A stretch of DNA of 64,000 nucleotides from contig CM037870.1 in NCBI GenBank assembly GCA_021292105.1, positions 18,283,087 through 18,347,086 on the forward strand, written 5' to 3'. The stretch comes from Anadara kagoshimensis. Taxonomy: Eukaryota > Mollusca > Bivalvia > Arcoida > Arcidae. A program made the position numbers and the translations under genes. Within the stretch, counting starts at the first letter, position 1. The number at the start of each line of letters is the position of its first letter. The notes under the pieces were generated by a model. It did not search any database. It worked only from the letters and a program-made list of their open reading frames with translations, and was not told the origin of the DNA. Of this stretch, positions 48,326 to 59,162 are shown one piece after another.

Positions 48326-49476
48326 CTGTTGCCAGCTTCATAAATAATGAAAACCTAATACATTGTTTGCGTATTAAGGTTTCTTTCACGCCAGCCTTGG
48401 CCCTTTTGCTTAACGTTAGATCACGGGTTGATCATCGTGTCTTAAAAGGACAATATTTTGTAAGAAAGAAAAAAATCAATGCTTCAAGGCACTGAATCAT
48501 ATTACATAAACAGTCTTTTAACATTGATATTGGAAATGAAACCTTGTATATGTTTTTCTCGATTGCTACTTCATGAACAATATCTAGTCATGTTACAGTT
48601 TTTGTTACTGTTAGGTTAACATGTACTTCTGTACTTTTTGTGAGCAATGTAAAAATGTAGACTAGATTTAATTCGTTGAATAGATTGGTCTCTTGGAGTG
48701 GATAGGACTGCTGATGTAAAACGTGGACTGAATTGGACACTTGGATTGGGCTGTTTAACTAGACTGAAAAAACTAATATGCAGTCAAGTAAGTGTTTAGT
48801 TAGAACTGTTCGGTTGACAAGTACATCTCCAAATTTGTATTGGCAAAGTGTAAAATATCGACTTGATTGAACTATTGGACTGGACATTATTGCATATTTT
48901 CATCATTTCAACATTTCTCCCATATTACCAACTCTTCAATTTTGACATTTAGAGATCAAATAGTTCATTTTGGTTTTCAATTACAAAAGGTGGAAGCATG
49001 AACGCATTTTTATTTTTCAGTACAATGCGATTTTAAGTTAAGACAAGACGTTTTATTTTGAATTTGAATTACATAATGAAGGGAGATTGATCGTGGTTGC
49101 TGCTAGTACAAAATAAATTACTGCTATCCAAAACTACTTATTACTAACAGTAAAACAATAAATTTGATATTGTCCAATTTCCACTTGGATGGTTTGAAAT
49201 ATAAATTTTGTTTTTGGTGATTTTGTTGTAGTTGGTTTTGATTAAACATACATTATCTAACGTGATTAGTCAGTGTTATCTTCAATAGACAGGTCGCCAG
49301 CCGTCACCTTATTGTTCTTATTATCATAACTGTATTCAATATAAAGTTGGTAAATACCTTTTCATAACTAATCATCCATTTGTGAGCAAATGAGAATCCA
49401 TTTTAATGTGTAAAAACTATATGAGCCACTGCAACTAAAACAATTATGCAATGAAAAGTTCTATTTGTAGCTTGCT

Positions 49477-49625
49477 AAACAAGAGGCGCTTATCCTTCCG
49501 GAGCACCAGGCCTCACTTTCCTGGAGGAAGTTCACGTGTCTAACATGGCTTGTCAGTTCCAAAGTTTTTACTTTGCTTCTGGATTGTGATCCAGACATGG
49601 ATAAGAATGTTTGTTTTTTGTTTAT
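49477..49625 (+). repeat. CCGGAG-core dispersed repeat, intact
   Basis: TAGCTTGCTAAACAAGAGGC, GCTTATCCTTCCGGAGCACC, AGGCCTCACTTTCCTGGAGG, AAGTTCACGTGTCTAACATG, GCTTGTCAGTTCCAAAG, TTTGCTTCTGGATTGTGATC and CAGACATGGA. This is the clearest copy in the window. It was carried along in the duplication (partner 55672-55805). Confidence 0.88.
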
Positions 49626-49810
49626 TTATATTTTTGTTATGAGTGTTGATCATTTAAAGCTACCCTATTGTTCAAAATCGATACTGGTTGTTTCAAGAAA
49701 GCGTAACAGGTCATATTTTTCACGCTTGAGATTCCGTTATTGCCACAATTTAAGCGCAAAATAATTACAAAACGTGAAATCAATTATCGAATAAATTAGA
49801 ATATCATATA

Positions 49811-50578
49811 CAGGTCCATCCAGAAAGTTTGGGCATCCCCTTCTTTAACCTTCGTAAAAGAGCAATTTTGATGGCCTTAGTAATTGGTGTTTTGTTAATT
49901 TATATTTGTTGAAAGACTATTTTATATACTACCTAGAATGTTATTTAAATGGCATAATTGATGAAAGTTTCAATTTTAGATTTTTAGGGAACAGTGAGTC
50001 ATAAAAAAATGAAAATATTTGGGGAAAATCCTATTTCTTCAAATATGGACTTAATAAATAGAAAATACTGGAAACGACTTTAAACACTTAGTTCCAAGCG
50101 ATTATTGAGCACTTTCTAAGTAAATTATGTCAATTTATCTGTTAAAATTCCATCTGTATTGAAAATACTAAAATATTTAGGAATACAGTAAAATTGGATT
50201 TTTGCTTAGTACATTTAACGGTTATTTATTTTTTGTATAACATTCATTTCCTACTGCAAAAAGATGTTTTATAGTATTATTTGACTTAGAAAAAATATTT
50301 TTACTTATATTGTGGAACAGATGCTTTGTTCTCATTGTTTAAAACCATTTTTGCCAAAGGACACCCGTTTTTGTGTCTGTAATATATAAAGTGAGATAAC
50401 AGAGTCTTTTGCAATTTTATTGTGTCCAAGTTACATCGATCAGATCTAGTGGTATGTCACATGTAACCAACTATTTAACAAATCATTGATAAAACATGTC
50501 AAAAAGTGTTATAACAAACAAATTTGTGGCTAGCTTTGAATCACTTTATGGGTTGTCCAAACTTTCTAGATGGACCTG
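49811..50578. mobile_element. TA-flanked 768-bp non-autonomous transposon
   Basis: Terminal inverted repeats of about 25 bp: CAGGTCCATCCAGAAAGTTT then GGGCA on the left, and the inverse CAGGTCCATCTAGAAAGTTT then GGACA on the right (two mismatches). TA lies directly outside both ends (49809-49810 and 50579-50580), as for Tc1/mariner-type insertion. The interior is AT-rich with no frame over 60 codons, so no transposase. It sits exactly between the two large duplicated units. A truncated relative lies at 40282. Confidence 0.92.
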
Positions 50579-51890
50579 TATATTAAGTAAGTTTTCTTCC
50601 AAAAATAGAAGAAAGAAAGTTTTTGTGGTAAATTAGACCTAGCTTCTTTTTGGCGCAAAAAGACTATCACGGCGTATTCATGTGAGATTTTACTATCTTG
50701 CATAGTTGCTAAGCTTTATTAAACTAACATTGATATTTCTGGAAATAATTTGATATATTGCGATCAAATTTCGATTAGACATTCTATGTGTAACAATAAT
50801 AAGATGGATTGTCATTGATAGACTGATAAATTACCAATGCTTTAGTTTCCATTTAATTTTCTTCCTGGTTGCCTTGCTATGACTGTTGCTAATTGCATGG
50901 TTTTCAATTGTAATTGTTTTCTTCTTTTACTATGATTGATTACTGTGTTGTTGCTTGTATGTTCTCAAGCGCTAGTATCGGATCGTATTGTATTGTCTCT
51001 TATCGCCTACGTTGAAATCCCATTCGGTAAGATCCTTATTTGAAAATGTTCTTCATTTTCCAGGATCTTTCATATAGGTCCACCATCCAAGAATTGATCG
51101 TCTGAACACTAATGGCGATTTTGAGGTAATTTTGACCAACTAGTTTCAGTAAACACAGTTAATACGAAACCATATTCCGACGACTTATTGTCACTTAAAG
51201 ACTTTGTCCTAAGGCAACGGAGAAGCATAAAAACTCCAAAGTTTGTTTTTAGAGCTGCGTAAATCGAAATTTGGTAGTGAAATGATGCCTAATTCGCCAT
51301 TTGGGTACATAAGACTCTTAATCGCGAAAAAACATTGTTTATAGTTCTTAAAATTGGGAGGTAATAGAAGACTTTTTATGTAAAAAATGTATAAACATGT
51401 GTCGTTCTATATTTACAATATTTCCTCATTTTTTCTTGTAGAGAGAGACCAAATGGTATTGATAATGGAAAAAAATCGAATAAAGTAGCCCGACATAGTT
51501 CTAGGCTACAAAGTCTAATACAAACAAATTATATGTAGCACTCGTCCATAATAACTGTCCGAAGATATCGCTAATATGATATTATTCCAACCAATAATTA
51601 CCTCAAGATTGATGGTTACGGATGTCTGTACCGTATCCCTCAATTAGAATTACTTCATAGCGAACTAAAGTCTTGTATTAACACGTAAAATACATTCCAT
51701 ACAAACTTTGTTATGGTTTGTATCAATTTTCCGCAATTCTCCTTCAATTAAGGCTCAAAATTTCTAATTTTCATTCACGGAAAAAAAACGCTTCACAATC
51801 TGTTATGCCTCCTATAAAATTCTCAAATTCGATCTGTCGTCCAATTTACAACAAGGTTCTAAACACCCTTTTAAAAACAATTTGGTATTT

Positions 51891-52102
51891 CAGCATTGCG
51901 CTCAGGGCAATGTTCTTTACTGTGTCTTCCGTAACATTGGGCATTGGTGTTGTAGGTCTCTTTCGAAGGATATTTTGCATGTTGATTGCTTGTCAGAAGA
52001 ACAATTGCTACCAATTCTCAAGTCTTAGCCAAATCAGGCCGAGGTACGGATTACGACCTCCCTATCAACAGATCAAACACCCTACCATCTGAGATACCGT
52101 AA
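51891..52102 (-). mobile_element. tRNA-derived SINE in inner repeat B1
   Basis: Differs from the A1 copy (45661-45874) by about two bases (CGGATTACGA for CGGATCACGA; GATCAAACAC for GATCAAGCAC). Same worn A and B boxes. Confidence 0.8.
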
Positions 52103-52663
52103 TGATCTATTTACACTTATTAAAATTGGAAGGAAATATAACACTCTTGGGTCATTCAAAAAGATTTAATATTGATTCGTTCCTCTATAATAAAGTATTT
52201 CTTCAACTTTTCTTTTAGAGACGCCGTGTGGTATTGATAATGGAAAAAATCGAATAAAGTATCCCTAAATAGTTCTAGGCTATAAAGTCTAATACAAACA
52301 AATTATATGTAGCACTTGTCCATTATAACTGTCCGAAGATATCGCTAATATGATATTGTTCCAACCAATAATTACCTCAAGATTGATGGATACGGATGTC
52401 TGTACCGTATCCCTCAATTAGAATTACTCCACATCAAACTGAAGTCTTGTATTAACACGTAAAATACATTCCATACAAACTTTATTATGGTTTGTATCAA
52501 TTTTCCGCAGTTCTCCTTCAATTAAGGGCTCAAAATTTCTAATTTTCATTCACGGAAAAAAACGCTTCACAATCTGTTATGCCTCCTATAAAATTCTCAA
52601 ATTCGATCTGTCGTCCAATTTACAACAAGGTTCTAAACACCCGTTTAAAACAATTTGGTATTT

Positions 52664-52873
52664 CAGCATTGCGCTCAGGACAATGTTCTTTAGCGTGTCT
52701 TTGGTAACATTGGGCATTGGTGTTGTAGGTCTCTTTCGAAGGATATTTTGCATGTTGATTGCTTGTCAGAAGAACAATTGCTACCAATTCTCAAGTCTTA
52801 GCCAAATCAGGCCGAGGTACGGATCACGACCTCCCTATCAACAGATCAAGCACCCTACCATCTGAGATACCGT
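52664..52873 (-). mobile_element. tRNA-derived SINE in inner repeat B2
   Basis: The head half is identical to A1/B1 rather than to its positional partner A2. Only the tail-proximal part (TTCTTTAGCGTGTC) keeps A2-like bases. The hybrid pattern suggests a conversion or unequal-exchange breakpoint near 52690-52710. Confidence 0.8.
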
Positions 52874-54500
52874 AATGATCTATTTACACTTATTAAAATT
52901 GGAAGGAAATATAACACTCTTGGGTCATTCAAAAAGATTTAATATTGATTCGTTCCTCTATAATAACAGTATTTCTTCAACTTTTCTTTCAGAAACGCCG
53001 TGTGGTATTGATAATGGAAAAAATCGAATAAAGTATCCCTAAATAGTTCTAGGCTATAAAGTCTAATACAAACAAATTATATGTAGCACTCGTCCATAAT
53101 AACTGTCCCCAGATATCGCTAATATGATATTATACCAACCAATAATTACCTCAAGATTGATAATTACGGATGTCTGTACCGTATCCCTCAATTAGAATTA
53201 CTTCATAGCAAAGTCTTGTATTAACATGTGCAACACATTCCATACAAACTTAGTTTTGGCTTATACCAATTATCCATAGTTCTTCAATTAAGGGCTCAAA
53301 ACAGCTGTTAGACTAATTCAAATTTTCATTCACGGAAAACGCGCTTCTCAATCTGTTATACTTCCTATAAAGTTCTCAATGCCGTTCTGTCGTCCAATTT
53401 AGCAAAGGTTACTCAACGCACTCTTATAAACAATTTGGCGCTTTTCAATATGGTTTTATTTCCATTGAGTGCTTACCAATTATCCACATTTCGTCTTCAA
53501 TGAAAGGTTCGAATAACTGTTTATGTGACCGTACATATGTTTTAATGAAAAATGAGATTCAAAATCCCTTTAATATGATGTAAAATTTTCAATGGCGCTC
53601 TCTCGTCCAATTAACAAAGGTACTCTTAAAACAATTAAGCCTTGCAACATAAAAAACAAAGCAATGACAATATACAAGCGTGAAATTTAAAAAAAAACAT
53701 TGACAGTAAAAATAAACACAAATAATTTTTTACTTTTTTTGAGTATGTTGTAAAAACTGTTTGAGTAGTAAAAGTGAGTAATTAACTAAAGGGTACTCTC
53801 GCTTTAAAAAGCTCAGACCCTTTTCTCCCCCACTTGGTGCAAAGTAACATGACACAGTTTTCAAAGACCTAAGAGTATACTGTTGTTGTTTTCACGTTTT
53901 TAGATCGTATAATTATACTGCAATTTAAAGACCATTAAACTGCATCAAGTGTTTACGAAATAGCCTAGAGAATATATTCCCAGACATATATACCAATTAT
54001 AAAACTATTTGTATACATTAGGACCCTATAACCATGTCTAGAATTGATAACATACACCTGATCTGATCCAGACCCAGTTATATAGACTTGTTTGTTTCTT
54101 ATTATTCTTCAAAACACTTGATACAGTATTTATGATTCATTTGCAAAGTTAATATTAAATGTGCTTCTATAAATGACAAGAATACAAAATGGAAAAGTCT
54201 GATAAAAAGATATGTTGTAGCGTTTATATTTGAATACATTGATATTAACAACAAGAAGTCTTTGTAGCAAACCGGCCGGATGTTGCCGGTCAAAAAGAGT
54301 GAACTTCATTCTACTTAAATCTGGCTTTGAATTCTGAATAACTTTGTTATAGTTATCAAGTTATTTATGAATTAAGGTGCCATTTTTGAAGACAACTCTA
54401 ATGCCTATTTTATCTATATTCTTATCTTGTTGAAACGTTTTATTTGTAGTGCCTTGATATATACCATAAGGTTGCCAGGAAAGGTGAATAAAATCTAGAG

Positions 54501-54537
54501 CAAAATCTTAGGAATGATTGTGAAACTTGGCCCTGAC
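54501..54537 (-). mobile_element. solo MITE terminus (copy of 48291)
   Basis: Duplicate of the 48291-48325 terminus carried in unit B. Confidence 0.55.
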
Positions 54538-55671
54538 CTGTTGCCAGCTTCATAAATAATGAAAACCTAATACATTGTTTGCGTATTAAGGTTTCTTTCA
54601 CGCCAGCCTTGGCCCTTTTGCTTAACGTTAGATCACGGGTTGATCATCGTGTCTTAAAAGGACAATATTTTGTAAGAAAGAAAAAAATCAATGCTTCAAG
54701 GCACTGCATCATATTACATAAACAGTCTTTTAACATTGATATTGGAAATGAAACCTTGTATATGTTTTTCTTGATTGCTACTTCATGAACAATATCTAGT
54801 CATGTTACAGTTTTTGTTACTGTTAGGTTAACATGTACTTCTAGACTTCTTTGTGGGCAATGTAAAAAATGTAGACTAGATTTAATTCGTTGAATAGGTT
54901 GGTCTCTTGGAGTGGATAGGACTGTTGATGTAAAACGTGGACTAAATTGGACACTTGGATATGGCTGTTTCACTAGACTTCAAAAACTAATATACGGTCA
55001 TGTTAGAGTTTTAGTTAGAACTGTTCGGTTGACAAGTACATCTCCAAATGTTTATGGGCAAAGTGTAAAATATCGATTTGATTGAACTCTTGGACTGGAC
55101 ATTATTGCATATTTTCATCATTGTCAACATTTCTGTCATATTACCAACTCTTCATTTTTGACATTTAGAGACCAAATAGTTTATTGTGGTTTTCAATTAC
55201 AAAAGGGGAAAGCTTGAAGCATGAACGCATTTTTTTATCTTTCAGTACAATACGATTTTAAGTTTAGACAAGAAGGTTTTTTTTAATTTGAATTACATAA
55301 TGAAGGGAGATAAATCGTGGTTGATGCTGGTTCAAAATAAATTCCTAATATCAAAAACTCATCACTGACAGCAAAACAATTAATTTGTCCAATTTCCACT
55401 TAGAATCGTTTAAAATATTAATTTGTTTTTGGTGGTTTTCTGGTAGTTTGCTTTGATGAAACATACATATTCATTGTTATCTTCAATAGACAGGTCTCCA
55501 GCCGTCACCTTATTGTTCTTATTATCATAACTGTATTCAATATAAACCTGTTAAATACTTTTTCATAAGTTATCATCCGTTTGTGACAAAATAAGAAGGC
55601 ATTTAAATGTGAAAAAATTATATGAGGCAGTGCAACTAAAACAACTATGCCATTAAAAGTTATATTTGCAA

Positions 55672-55805
55672 ACATGAGATGCTTATCCTTCCGGAGCACC
55701 ATGCTTCACTTCCCTGGAGGAAGTTCACGTGTCTAACATGGCTTGTCAGTTCCAAAGTTTTTACTTTGCTTCCGGATTGTTTAGTATGTTTGTTTTTGTT
55801 TATTT
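55672..55805 (+). repeat. CCGGAG-core dispersed repeat, intact core
   Basis: Unit-B partner of 49477-49625: GCTTATCCTTCCGGAGCACC, ATGCTTCACTTCCCTGGAGG, AAGTTCACGTGTCTAACATG. It lacks the outer TGTGATCCAGACATGGA segment. Confidence 0.85.
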
Positions 55806-56039
55806 ATATTTTTGTTATGAGTGTTGATCATTTGAAGCTACCCTAGAGTTTAAAATCGATACCGGTTGTTTCAAGAAAGCGTAAAGGGCAAATTTTTTCA
55901 CGTGAGATTCCGTTATTACCACAATTTAAGCGCAAAAAAAAATTAATTACAAAACGTGACATCGATTATCGAATGAATTAGAATATCATATATACAAATA
56001 ATATGACGTGATTTTCAGGACATGTCATATTTCATCCTT

Positions 56040-57260
56040 GCTTTAATTACCTACGAAATATAAAAAAAGAGATGCTGACAGGTCTTTTCTGTTTGAATGG
56101 TATACTTCGTCCCTAGAAATTGAAAAAAACGACTAGCTTTACTTATACACAATCTTATGAAAAACTACTAATATGAAAAAAACCTGACACTGACAGCAAA
56201 ACAATAAATTTGATATTGTCTATTTTCCACTTGAAATTGTTCGAAGAATAAATATGTTTTTCGTTATTTTCTTATATTTGTTTTTGATTAAACTTATATT
56301 ATTTGGCGTGGTAAATCGCTGTAATCTCAATCTCTAATTATTTTTTCAATATAACAAATGAATGCCTTTAACAACTTATCTCTTGTTGATGAGCAAATAT
56401 AAAGCGATTTTAGTGTGAAAATTGACATGAATAACAACTAAACAACTATACTCCGTGCTTTCAAAATCTGTACCGGTTGTGTCAATAAGTGTGGAAGGTA
56501 GCCATTTTTCTCCTTTGAGTTTTTACCATGTTCAACATATAAGTACAGAATGAAACATAGAAGTCCATGTTCAAATCGCCATCCCAAAACCGAGGTTACC
56601 GTAATAATTTTGAAAACATGCAACTTAGTTAAACAGTCAAAGTTCCGTCAGGGAAGTGAGGTCGAGTGCTCATAAAAAGCATTATAAAAGGGGAATTTAT
56701 GCAATAAAATTAATACATATAAATAAATACCAAAGTATCGATAGAATTTTAAAGACATGTCACTTCTAATGAGGAATTGTATTTCGAAATGACCGTCTAG
56801 TACTGTAAAATCAAAACTGGTATAATATGCAATATAACCTTGGTTTTATGACCTGCGTTATTCGTCATTTAAAATTATATGCTGACACCATGACACTTCT
56901 TTTCATTCGGTTTTAATACGCACAATCCTCTGAAATCGAAAAAATGATTGGCTATACTTATCCCTGATCCTGTAAAAAATCACTTCTATTAACAAATCTC
57001 AAAAACTGACAGCAAAACAATTGTTTAAAGAATAAATATGTTTTAAGATATTGTCCATCTTTCCACTCGCGATCGCTTGAAAAATAAATATGTTTTTTGA
57101 TATTGCCTATTTTCCACTTGCGATCTCTTGAAGAATAAATATGTTTTTGGTGATTTTCTTGTAGTTGTTTTTGATTAACCATACATTATCTGACGTGATA
57201 AATCGGCGTAATCTACCACAGACAGGTCGCCAGTTGTGACCTTATCGCTCTGATTGGATT
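56040..57260. repeat. divergent extra copies of the unit's 3' segment
   Basis: CTGACAGCAAAACAAT, TTTTCCACTTG, AATAAATATGTTTTT, GTTTTTGATTAA.C.TA and AGACAGGTCGCCAG follow in order at about 56190-56340 and 57000-57260. The same order is seen at 49140-49320 (unit A) and 55365-55505 (unit B). Within 57018-57135 a ~55-bp piece (AGAATAAATATGTTTT...GATATTG, TTTCCACT.GCGATC.CTTGA) is itself triplicated. This shows that the region was already repeat-prone before the large duplication. Confidence 0.75.
56622..56685 (-). repeat. CCGGAG-core repeat, partial
   Basis: Plus strand AACTTAGTTAAACAGTCAAA, GTTCCGTCAGGGAAGTGAGG, TCGAGTGCTCATAAAAAG. The core is truncated. Confidence 0.65.
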
Positions 57261-57526
57261 CGTTTAAGCAGAATCCGTATGTCAGCCTGTCAATATACAG
57301 GGACGTTTCTTCAACAAATCAGCTATTTTATCATTATACACCATTATCTGGTTAAACCAGGGGGGATAGGGTTATTTTTCATTCCAAGATTCTATTAGAC
57401 GTAATCTGAAAAAATACCACTTACACGTTTGACTTAAGTGTAATGTGTGTGATTCGGATTGTTTGTTCAGCTCAATGAACCCAAATATTAAACTAGACAA
57501 ACTGTGAGCCATAAGCTCACAAAAAA
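57261..57526. other. no clear feature
   Basis: Ends with GTGAGCCATAAGCTCAC (57509-57525), a small palindrome of the kind I recall next to mollusc repeats. Otherwise nothing is seen. Confidence 0.45.
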
Positions 57527-57768
57527 ATACCCCCCGCTCCCTCCACATAAAAAAATCCATCGGATCAAATTTTTAAATAGGAGGTGCACATCTACATTAT
57601 ATCACAAAGATTGTGTAAAAGTTTCATGAAAATCTATTGAAGGGTTAAGGAGGAGTTGCGGATAAGAGATAGGTACCCTAAGGTGTAACGGAAGGACGGA
57701 CACACGGACGGACACCCCTATCACTATATACCCCCACTTTTTAAGCGGAGGTATAATAAACATAACAT
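57527..57768. mobile_element. MITE/repeat ending in TACCYCCGCT inverted words
   Basis: Left ATACCCCCCGCTCC and right AAGCGGAGGTATAATAA are inverted. The interior has TTTCATGAAAATCTATTGAA, GGGTTAAGGAGGAGTTGCGG, GGAAGGACGGACACACGGAC and CACTATATACCCCCACTTTT. From memory these phrases occur in a repeat widespread in bivalves, which supports the taxonomic guess. Confidence 0.65.
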
Positions 57769-57785
57769 AACAAAAAATCATTTAT

Positions 57786-57880
57786 ACTATGTTTACTGTC
57801 AAATCATTTATTTTTTGTGGTGTCCAATTTTCGTGGTTGTTAGCAGAAATTATATTTCGTAGGATTGTATATTCGTGTTA
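57786..57880. mobile_element. truncated dispersed repeat (TTTACTGTCAAATC)
   Basis: TTTACTGTCAAATCATTTAT, GTGTCCAATTTTCGTGGTTG resemble the left end of a common mollusc MITE. No inverted partner is present before the next element. Confidence 0.4.
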
Positions 57881-57903
57881 CATTTGAATGTACGTTTGTA
57901 ATA

Positions 57904-58111
57904 CTGTAAACGTTTTTAATTTCGCGTGTAATTATTTTTGCGGTATACAAAATTTAAACATACCCGCGTAATATAATTTTCACTTTTTAAAAAAACGCAT
58001 TATAACATAATATTCATAATATAATTTTCGCCCGGTATTAATTTTCGCGCAGAACAAACGGCCACAAAATGAGCGACAGTTAGTAGACCGTGAAAATAAA
58101 TACGTTTACAG
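57904..58111. mobile_element. TA-flanked MITE with CTGTAAACGT ends
   Basis: Left end (T)ACTGTAAACGTTTTTAATT, then TCGCGTG. The right end is the inverse (CGTGAAAATAAATACGTTTA then CAGTA). TA lies on both sides. The interior has several TAATTTTCGC-type words (57968-58050). From memory this MITE type is frequent in bivalves. No coding capacity. Confidence 0.8.
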
Positions 58112-58610
58112 TACTTTGTTCAGATGTACATTTCTGCATCATAGTGTCCCGGAATACAATGAAAATTTTGACAACCTGAAAAAAAATGATAAAGAATGAA
58201 CAAAAAACCTAAATGGTATAAAAGACTTTCCCCAAGTTAATGAAGCAAGCATATACTAGGTTTAGAACTAATCAAATCGTATGAAATGCGAAGCAATCTT
58301 GTGGTGATGGTGATTATTATAATAACGTGCTTCACAAAAGGGAAAAGGATAAGATGTTTACAAAGAGATCTGAATACTACTAGACAACTTATCAATTTTT
58401 ATAACAAAAATATGATTTACGGTTATAACGAACTAATACATACATCTTCAATAATCTAACACCTGGCGTACATTTAGCTGATATATAAGCGCCCTTGGGA
58501 TTATTGTATAGTAATACAACGTGCTTTATATTTATAATTAGTATTTACGATATTTGTATTTCCTATATGTCTTGATTGGTTGTTTCATTACTTAATTTGA
58601 ATTATGTCGT
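58112..58610. other. no recognisable feature
   Basis: AT-rich sequence. Confidence 0.5.
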
Positions 58611-58842
58611 GTTCCTGGATGCATTTGGCTGTTTCATCAATGGTTTGTATTGTTTAATAATCTTGGTTGCATTGGATGTTTTATCATTGAACTGTATTGT
58701 GTAACATTCTTGGTTGCATTGGCTGTTTTATCATTGGTTTGTATTATTCTTTGTTCCTGGTTGCATTGGCTGTTCTATCATTGGTTTGTATTGTTCTTTG
58801 TTCCCTTGGCTGTTTTATCATTGACTTGTATTGGTTCGTGTT
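58611..58842. repeat. minisatellite, five ~47-bp units
   Basis: Units TTGGTTGCATTGGCTGTTTT, ATCATTGGTTTGTATTGTTC, TTTGTTCC start near 58614, 58663, 58710, 58758 and 58805. The 79-codon frame across them simply reads the repeat, giving repeated Leu/Val/Cys-rich segments, and is not a gene. Confidence 0.9.
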
Positions 58843-59103
58843 TTAGTTGTGCTGGCTTTTGGCGAGAATACATTCACTTTCTTTTATAAAACACTGTCTA
58901 CAACCGTTTAACAACTTGAGATAATGAAATATCCTGTAAACGTATAAGCAGCCCCGATTCGTATATCATTGTCTATCACCGATAACCTTAACATGAAGTC
59001 GGACTAGCAAACATGAATCATTAGATTCTCAAGTTCTAAAATAAGGTCAACTGATTACCTGATAACCCCGAAAATATGTATAGATACATGTATTGATTTT
59101 AGT
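58843..59103. other. no recognisable feature
   Basis: Ordinary sequence. Confidence 0.45.
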
Positions 59104-59162
59104 TGTCATATGCTGATTTTGAATGCATTATTTTAATAAAAATTCTAAATTAGCACATGACA
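59104..59162. repeat. 59-nt palindromic repeat, family copy 2
   Basis: Arms 59104-59124 and 59142-59162 pair at about 18 of 21 positions. The arm TGTCATATGCTGATTTTGAA matches the arm of 36364-36434, and the loop again contains ATTATTTTAATAAAA. It lies immediately before a tandem array. Confidence 0.82.

Larger units (their letters stand above)
44196..49810. repeat. large direct duplication, unit A
   Basis: Begins TAAGTTTTCTTCCAAAAATA and ends TTAGAATATCATATA. It is repeated in the same orientation at 50581-55993. Unit A has about 150 extra bases near 44715-44868. Blocks alternate between about 99% identity (45541-45900 and 47580-48300 against their partners) and clearly lower identity (44600-45150 and 48600-49800). 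It includes an inner ~775-bp repeat, two SINE copies and one CCGGAG-core repeat. There is no convincing gene. The short conserved frame at 47892-48083 (minus) is preserved simply because the DNA is. Confidence 0.95.
51420..53640. repeat. inner tandem repeat in unit B, ~764-774 bp
   Basis: Marker AAACAAATTATATGTA at 51532, 52296 and 53070. In contrast to unit A, inner units B1 and B2 are nearly identical to each other, including their SINEs, while A2 is diverged from A1. The third unit lacks the SINE and a short fourth remnant occurs at about 53465-53640, as in A. Confidence 0.93.
50581..55993. repeat. large direct duplication, unit B
   Basis: Second copy of the 44196-49810 unit, starting TAAGTAAGTTTTCTTCC-like sequence and ending GAATATCATATA. 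It is about 200 bp shorter than A, mainly from deletions near 51100 and in the inner array. The block 53790-54500 differs from A by roughly ten bases in a kilobase, whereas 54820-55990 differs far more. The frames at 51718-52092, 52683-52865 and 54102-54293 mirror those in A and are not genes. Confidence 0.95.

Noticed and set aside
45575..52865. Conserved 60-124-codon frames in the inner repeats
   Set aside because: They are preserved only because the DNA is duplicated. They run across the SINE's antisense strand and the A2 frame differs completely.
47892..54293. 63-codon minus-strand frame present in both large units
   Set aside because: Two near-identical DNA copies give two near-identical frames. 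The differences include amino-acid changes and nothing indicates coding constraint.
58650..58889. Membrane-protein-like repeated frame
   Set aside because: The hydrophobic repeats are the translation of a 47-bp minisatellite whose period is not a multiple of three.
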